Shown here piece by piece: positions 59,839 through 64,000 of a stretch of DNA of 64,000 bases; within the stretch, counting starts at the first letter, position 1; each line of letters begins with the position of its first letter. Below the pieces are notes generated by a model that saw only the letters and a program-made list of their open reading frames with translations, was not told the origin of the DNA and did no database searches. Source of the stretch: DSOI01 sp041394885 (GTDB lineage: Bacteria; Acidobacteriota; Terriglobia; Bryobacterales; Bryobacteraceae); contig JAWKHI010000002.1 in assembly GCA_041394885.1 (NCBI GenBank), forward strand, positions 186,001 through 250,000. The letters are read 5' to 3'. Both the position numbers and the translations under genes were made by a program.

Positions 59839-60813
59839 GTGAATATTCTGGTCACCGGAGGGGCCGGGTATATCGGCAGCCACACGGCGAAGGCGTTGGC
59901 GCAGGCCGGGCACGTTCCGGTGGTTTACGACAACCTGGAGAAGGGCCATCGCTGGGCGGTGCAGTGGGGGCCGCTGGTGGAAGGCGACATGGCGGACCGG
60001 GAGAAGCTGCTTCAGACGATGAAGGAGCATTCGATCGAGGGGGCGATCCACTTCGCGGCCTACATCGCGGTGGGGGAGTCGATGAGCCAGCCGGAGCGTT
60101 ATTTTCGCAACAACGTCTGTAATTCCTTGAATCTGCTGGGTGCGATGGAGCAGGCGGGTGTGCGGCGGATCGTTTTTTCGTCGACGGCGGCGGTGTACGG
60201 GATGCCGGAATCGACGCCGATTCCCGAGGACCACCGGAAGGCTCCCGTGAATGCCTACGGCGAAGGCAAGTGGATGGTGGAGAAGCTGATCGAGTGGTTC
60301 GGGCAGATTCACGGATTCCATTCAGCGCGGCTGCGTTACTTCAATGCGGCTGGCGCGGACCCGGATTGCGAGATCGGCGAGGATCACGAACCGGAGACGC
60401 ACCTGATTCCTCTGGCGCTGGCGGCGGCGGCGGGGAGGATCGCGAATCTGCAGTTGTTCGGGACCGATTACCCGACCAAGGACGGGACAGCGGTGCGGGA
60501 CTATATCCACGTGACGGATCTGGCGGACGCGCATGTGCGGGCGCTCGACCATATCGGGCGTACGGAGTCGAGCGTGATCCTGAACCTGGGTACGGGGGAG
60601 GGGCATACGGTGCGCGAGGTGATCGAGACGGCGTCGCGGGTGACCGGCCGCGAGGTTCCGGTGTTGGAGCGTCCGCGGCGGGAAGGGGATCCGGCGGCGC
60701 TGGTGGCCGATTCGAGGGCGGCGCGGGAGCTGTTGAATTGGGAGCCGAGTCATTCGGGGTTGGAGGAAATCCTGGAAACGGCCTGGCGGTGGTACCGGCG
60801 AAACGAGGGGTAG
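59839..60813 (+). CDS. galE: UDP-glucose 4-epimerase
   Basis: 324 residues, short-chain dehydrogenase fold. NAD loop TGGAGYIGSHTA at 6-17, active-site SSTAAVYG near 115, the catalytic YxxxK as YGEGK near 140, then LRYFNAAGADP and GTAVRDYIHVTDLADAHV. It interconverts UDP-glucose and UDP-galactose (or the GlcNAc forms), giving precursors for envelope polysaccharides. GTG 59839 has GGAGGA about 9 bases upstream, a strong SD that decides the start. Confidence 0.95.
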   Translation: MNILVTGGAGYIGSHTAKALAQAGHVPVVYDNLEKGHRWAVQWGPLVEGDMADREKLLQTMKEHSIEGAIHFAAYIAVGESMSQPERYFRNNVCNSLNLLGAMEQAGVRRIVFSSTAAVYGMPESTPIPEDHRKAPVNAYGEGKWMVEKLIEWFGQIHGFHSARLRYFNAAGADPDCEIGEDHEPETHLIPLALAAAAGRIANLQLFGTDYPTKDGTAVRDYIHVTDLADAHVRALDHIGRTESSVILNLGTGEGHTVREVIETASRVTGREVPVLERPRREGDPAALVADSRAARELLNWEPSHSGLEEILETAWRWYRRNEG

Positions 60814-60881
60814 CCGGAACAGTTTTTCCTAAACAGAATGGGCGGTGTCGCCGATAGAGAAGAAAGTCTTCCTGTCTTGCT

Positions 60882-62237
60882 ATGAATCCGCCCACTTCGA
60901 TCGCAACCGACGCATCTTCCTCGACGCCCTTGGATTGGTCCAGTGAGCAGGAGCTGCTAGGGCCGGAGATTCCGGAAACGATCGCCGAGACCGGCATCTC
61001 CGACACGATGATCGAGCACTTGATCATGAAGACGCTGTATTTCCGGTCCGAGACGCTGGGCCGGGACCTGTCGATCCTCCTTGGATTGAAGTTCAGCGTG
61101 ATTGAGGAGAAGGTAGAGTTCCTCAAGCGGCAGTATCAGGTGCAGGTGAAGAAGTCGATGGGGATGGGGGCGATCTCGGCGGTGTACAGCCTGACAGAGT
61201 CCGGCCGGCAATTGGCGCGGGACTATCTCGAGGCCAATCACTACGCGGGAAGGGTTCCGGTGCCGCTGGCGCAGTACACCGAGATGGTGCTGGAACAGCG
61301 CCGTCCCGATAGCTGGCTGACGCCGGAGATGTTGAAGCGGGCCTTCAGCCATATGGTGGTGGGGGACGGATTGTTGTCGGCGATCGGGCCGGCGGTGAAC
61401 GCGGGCAAGTCGTTCCTGATTTACGGCCAGCCGGGCAACGGGAAGACGTATTTGGCGGAAGCGTTGTTCGATCTCGACGACGAACCGATCTACATCCCCT
61501 ACGCGATCGAAGCGCAAGGGATGGTGATCCAACTGTTCGATCCGCTCTACCACACGCCGGTGGAGGAGGTAGCCGAGGACAGTTTGCTCGCCTTTGCGCG
61601 GCAGCCGACGCACGATATGCGATGGGTACGGGTGCGGCGTCCGTTCATCGTGACCGGGGGCGAGTTGGAACTCCCGATGCTCGACCTGGCCTACAACGAG
61701 ACGGCGAAGTATTACGACGCGCCACTGCAGTTGAAGGCGAACAACGGGATCTACCTGATTGACGATTTTGGGCGGCAGAAGGCGACGCCGGCCGAGATCC
61801 TGAATCGCTGGATCGTGCCGATGGAGCGGCGGGTGGATTATCTCACCTTCAAGAACGGCACGAAGATGCATGCGCCGTTCGAGTGCTTCCTGATTTTCTC
61901 GAGCAACCCGAAACCGGAGCATCTGGGCGACGAGGCGTTCTTGCGCCGCATCCAGTACAAGATGCTGATGCGGAACCCGGGCGAGGACGAGTTTCGCGAG
62001 ATATTCCGCCGTTTCTGCGCGGGGATCGAATTGTCGTACGATCCGCCGCTGCTTGACCGGTTCATCCAAAAGCACTATCGGAACACGGGCAAGAAGCGGA
62101 GGCGATGCCATCCGCGCGACGTGCTGACGCACGCGGTGGATCTGATCCGGTTCGAGCGGCGGATGTGGCGGCTGACCGATGAGGTGCTCGACCATGCGTT
62201 CGAGACGTGCTTCGTGAACACCGACGAAGAAGAGTAG
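60882..62237 (+). CDS. AAA ATPase with N-terminal winged-helix-like domain
   Basis: 451 residues. Residues 30-115 look like a winged helix (MIEHLIMKTLYFRSETLGRD, KFSVIEEKVEFLKRQYQVQV). A linker leads to the AAA core: Walker A YGQPGNGKTYLAEA near 182, Walker B GIYLIDDFGRQ near 288, sensor-1 FLIFSSNPKP near 340, and a sensor-2 region FLRRIQYKMLMR. The closest types by eye are MoxR-like or bacterial chromosomal ATPases of unknown task. Acidobacteria and other pilus- or secretion-rich bacteria carry such proteins, but a function cannot be assigned. It stands alone after galE. Confidence 0.85.
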   Translation: MNPPTSIATDASSSTPLDWSSEQELLGPEIPETIAETGISDTMIEHLIMKTLYFRSETLGRDLSILLGLKFSVIEEKVEFLKRQYQVQVKKSMGMGAISAVYSLTESGRQLARDYLEANHYAGRVPVPLAQYTEMVLEQRRPDSWLTPEMLKRAFSHMVVGDGLLSAIGPAVNAGKSFLIYGQPGNGKTYLAEALFDLDDEPIYIPYAIEAQGMVIQLFDPLYHTPVEEVAEDSLLAFARQPTHDMRWVRVRRPFIVTGGELELPMLDLAYNETAKYYDAPLQLKANNGIYLIDDFGRQKATPAEILNRWIVPMERRVDYLTFKNGTKMHAPFECFLIFSSNPKPEHLGDEAFLRRIQYKMLMRNPGEDEFREIFRRFCAGIELSYDPPLLDRFIQKHYRNTGKKRRRCHPRDVLTHAVDLIRFERRMWRLTDEVLDHAFETCFVNTDEEE

Positions 62238-62279
62238 GCCGGCTGGAAGGCGGACTCGACTGGCCGGGCTTGTGGTTTA

Positions 62280-63218
62280 ATGCTCGATATGAGTATCAGC
62301 CGAAGGGCTCTTCTGGCCGCTCCTTTGCTTTCCGCGGCGGCGATTCCGGAACGCAGGCTTCCTATTTGCGCGTTCTCGAAACATTTCCAGTGGACCTCGA
62401 TCGGCGAGGCCGCCCAGCTTGCGGCCTCCATTGGATACGACGGCCTGGATATCACGCTGCGCGCGGGCGGCCATGTTCTTCCCGAACGCGTGGCCGATGA
62501 CCTGCCCAAGGCGGTGGAGGCGGCGCACAAGGCCGGGATCAGTGTGCCCATGGTGACGGCCGGGATTGTAGACATTTCATCGCCGCACGCTGAGACCATG
62601 ATTCGCACGATGGCCAAGCTTGGCATCCGGCGTTACCGTTGGGGCGGGTTCCGTTACGACGCGTCGAAGCCGGTGCCGGCGCAGATCGCCGAATACAAAT
62701 CGCGATCGCGGGAGTTGGCGGCGCTCAACGCGCAACATGGCGTCTGCGCGATGTACCATACCCACTCGGGAGTGGGTCAGTTCGGTTCCTCGATTTGGGA
62801 TTTGTGGGAGACTCTTCGCGACCTCGACACTCGCCATGTGGGCGTGAATCTGGACTGCGGGCATGCGACGGTAGAGGGCGGGCTGGGCGGATGGATCAAC
62901 TCGACGCGGCTCACCATGCCGATGACGCGCGGGATCGCCCTGAAGGACTTCCGTTGGGAAAAAGACGCCAAAGGCGGATGGAAGCCGCGGTGGTGCGCCC
63001 TGGGAGAAGGCATGGTGGATTTCCCGAAGTTTCTGGGGTTGGTGAAACAGGGAGGCTTCGAGGGTCCGCTGCAATTGCACATGGAGTACGAAGAGCTGGG
63101 CGCGGCTCACAGCGGCAAGAACAAACTCGATATTCCTCGCGACGAATTCGTACGGCTGTGCAAGACAGACCTGCTGAAACTGCGCGGGTGGCTGAGCGAA
63201 GCCGGGCTGGCGGGATGA
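62280..63218 (+). CDS. Exported sugar phosphate isomerase/epimerase-like TIM-barrel protein
   Basis: 312 residues. A twin-arginine-type start (SISRRALLAAPLLSAAA) precedes a xylose-isomerase-like TIM barrel: AQLAASIGYDGLDITLRAG, YHTHSGVGQFG near 160, GVNLDCGHATVEGG near 188, ALKDFRWEKD near 222, and LQLHMEYEE near 270, carrying the usual Glu/His/Asp metal set. Such proteins isomerise or epimerise sugars or cyclitols; the substrate is unknown. ATG 62280 or ATG 62289 (which gives MSISRRALL) are both possible; no strong SD for either. Confidence 0.9.
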   Translation: MLDMSISRRALLAAPLLSAAAIPERRLPICAFSKHFQWTSIGEAAQLAASIGYDGLDITLRAGGHVLPERVADDLPKAVEAAHKAGISVPMVTAGIVDISSPHAETMIRTMAKLGIRRYRWGGFRYDASKPVPAQIAEYKSRSRELAALNAQHGVCAMYHTHSGVGQFGSSIWDLWETLRDLDTRHVGVNLDCGHATVEGGLGGWINSTRLTMPMTRGIALKDFRWEKDAKGGWKPRWCALGEGMVDFPKFLGLVKQGGFEGPLQLHMEYEELGAAHSGKNKLDIPRDEFVRLCKTDLLKLRGWLSEAGLAG

Positions 63219-63233
63219 GGCGCGGCGAATAGA

Positions 63234-64000
63234 GTGGCCTACCGGGAGATCGAGTACGGGGTTTCGGGCGCGGTGGCGACGGTGCGGCTCAACCGTCCGG
63301 ACAAGCTGAACGCGTGGACTGCGGTGATGGAGGACGAGTTCACCGAGGCGATTCTGGCGGCCGGGGCCGATAGCGCGATCCGAGTGATTGTAGTGACCGG
63401 CGCGGGAAGGGGATTTTGCGCCGGAGCCGATATGAGCCTGCTGGATCAAGCGTCCCGGGCGGCGGGTCCGGTGGCCGGTCATGACAGAATCGCAGCCGGT
63501 GGGCTGGACGGGCTTCCGGAGGAATCGCGGAAGCGCTATGCGTGGATGCTCACGGTCCCGAAACCGATTGTGGCGGCGATCAACGGTCCGGCTGTGGGAT
63601 TGGGGATGGTGATCGCACTGTACTGCGACCTGCGAGTGGCGGCGGCGTCGGCGCGTATGGCGACGGTGTTCGCGCGCCGGGGATTGATTGCCGAATACGG
63701 CATGGCGTGGATACTGCCGCGGCTGATCGGTGTGGGACAGGCGATGGATTTGTTGATGACGGGCCGGATGGTGGATGCCGGGGAGGCACACCGGATGGGG
63801 CTGGTGCAGCGGGTGTTCGAGGACGATGCGTTTGCGGCGGGCGCGGAGGCATTCGCGGGGGAACTGGCGTCAACGGTGTCGCCACGGTCACTGGCGGTGA
63901 TGAAGCGGCAGATATGGGAAGGTCTCAGCGAGCGTCTGGGAGAGTCGATTGACCGGGCATTCCTGGAGATGAGGGCGAGTCTCGGGAGCGCGGATTTCAG
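63234..64000 (+). CDS. Enoyl-CoA hydratase/isomerase family protein (C-terminus cut by window edge)
   Basis: About 255 codons visible. Crotonase fold: VRLNRPDKLNAW near 18-29, the oxyanion-hole loops GAGRGFCAGADMSLL near 58-72, and AAINGPAVGLGMVIALYCDL near 112-131, followed by FARRGLIAEYGMAWILPRLI. Enoyl-CoA hydratases add water to enoyl-CoA in beta-oxidation; others in the family isomerise or dehalogenate. The absent tail is short (family about 260-300). GTG 63234 is inferred as start; it sits 16 bases after the preceding stop with GATGAGG upstream. Functionally it pairs with the acyl-CoA ligase at the far end of the window only in theme. Confidence 0.9.
   Translation, partial: MAYREIEYGVSGAVATVRLNRPDKLNAWTAVMEDEFTEAILAAGADSAIRVIVVTGAGRGFCAGADMSLLDQASRAAGPVAGHDRIAAGGLDGLPEESRKRYAWMLTVPKPIVAAINGPAVGLGMVIALYCDLRVAAASARMATVFARRGLIAEYGMAWILPRLIGVGQAMDLLMTGRMVDAGEAHRMGLVQRVFEDDAFAAGAEAFAGELASTVSPRSLAVMKRQIWEGLSERLGESIDRAFLEMRASLGSADF

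Noticed and set aside
1..64000. tRNA genes, rRNA genes, CRISPR arrays, prophage or intact IS elements
   Set aside because: No cloverleaf, rRNA-like stretch, regularly spaced repeat or transposase was recognised on either strand.

Overview
High-GC bacterial chromosome segment that reads like an Acidobacteriota genome of the Bryobacterales/Solibacter type. This is an inference from gene content, not from a marker gene: a PEP-CTERM protein, futalosine-pathway menaquinone genes, many secreted proteins with Ig-like domains, and GYD, NIPSNAP and Gfo/Idh/MocA proteins. Genes are packed tightly, often with ATGA or GTGA start/stop overlaps. No rRNA, tRNA, CRISPR array or intact transposon was seen.

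Layout. 1-11.6 kb: a truncated oxidoreductase, an acyl-CoA ligase with a coupled unknown gene and a NIPSNAP gene, an MscS channel, a GYD protein, a PcrA/UvrD helicase, an amino-acid permease and small secreted proteins. 11.6-25 kb: a ten-gene minus-strand operon that looks like a variant Pga-type exopolysaccharide system. It holds a BcsE-like ATPase/pseudo-receiver/degenerate-GGDEF protein, a TPR outer-membrane porin, a PgaC-like synthase, a one-helix membrane protein, a deacetylase-fold protein that has lost its catalytic motifs, a GH18 hydrolase, and four secreted accessory proteins. A secreted protein with two CBM2 modules is transcribed divergently from its head. 27.9-34 kb: macro-domain, HAD, a barrel-less amidohydrolase remnant, a methyltransferase and an alkaline phosphatase. 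34.2-37.6 kb: larB and, divergently, mqnP-mqnE-cyclophilin. 37.8-42 kb: a PEP-CTERM gene and a partial Tad locus (cpaB-tadB-tadC).

42.5-64 kb is mostly housekeeping: priA, a TrmH methyltransferase, a ketoacyl-ACP synthase, uppS-cdsA, a SPOR protein, ubiX-pheA, an S1/P1 nuclease, pheS and a frameshifted pheT, purA, galE, an AAA ATPase, a sugar-isomerase-like protein and a truncated enoyl-CoA hydratase. Between 50.3 and 52.1 kb an XRE/S24-like regulator, a 40-residue secreted peptide and an unknown gene are flanked by two copies of the same palindrome, which suggests a small regulon.

At window scale the + strand is C-rich up to about 43.5 kb and G-rich after about 45 kb, whichever strand the genes are on. 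This is an origin-like skew switch located in or next to priA. Several genes have a -10-like hexamer 6-8 bases before the start codon and no Shine-Dalgarno sequence, which suggests leaderless transcripts.
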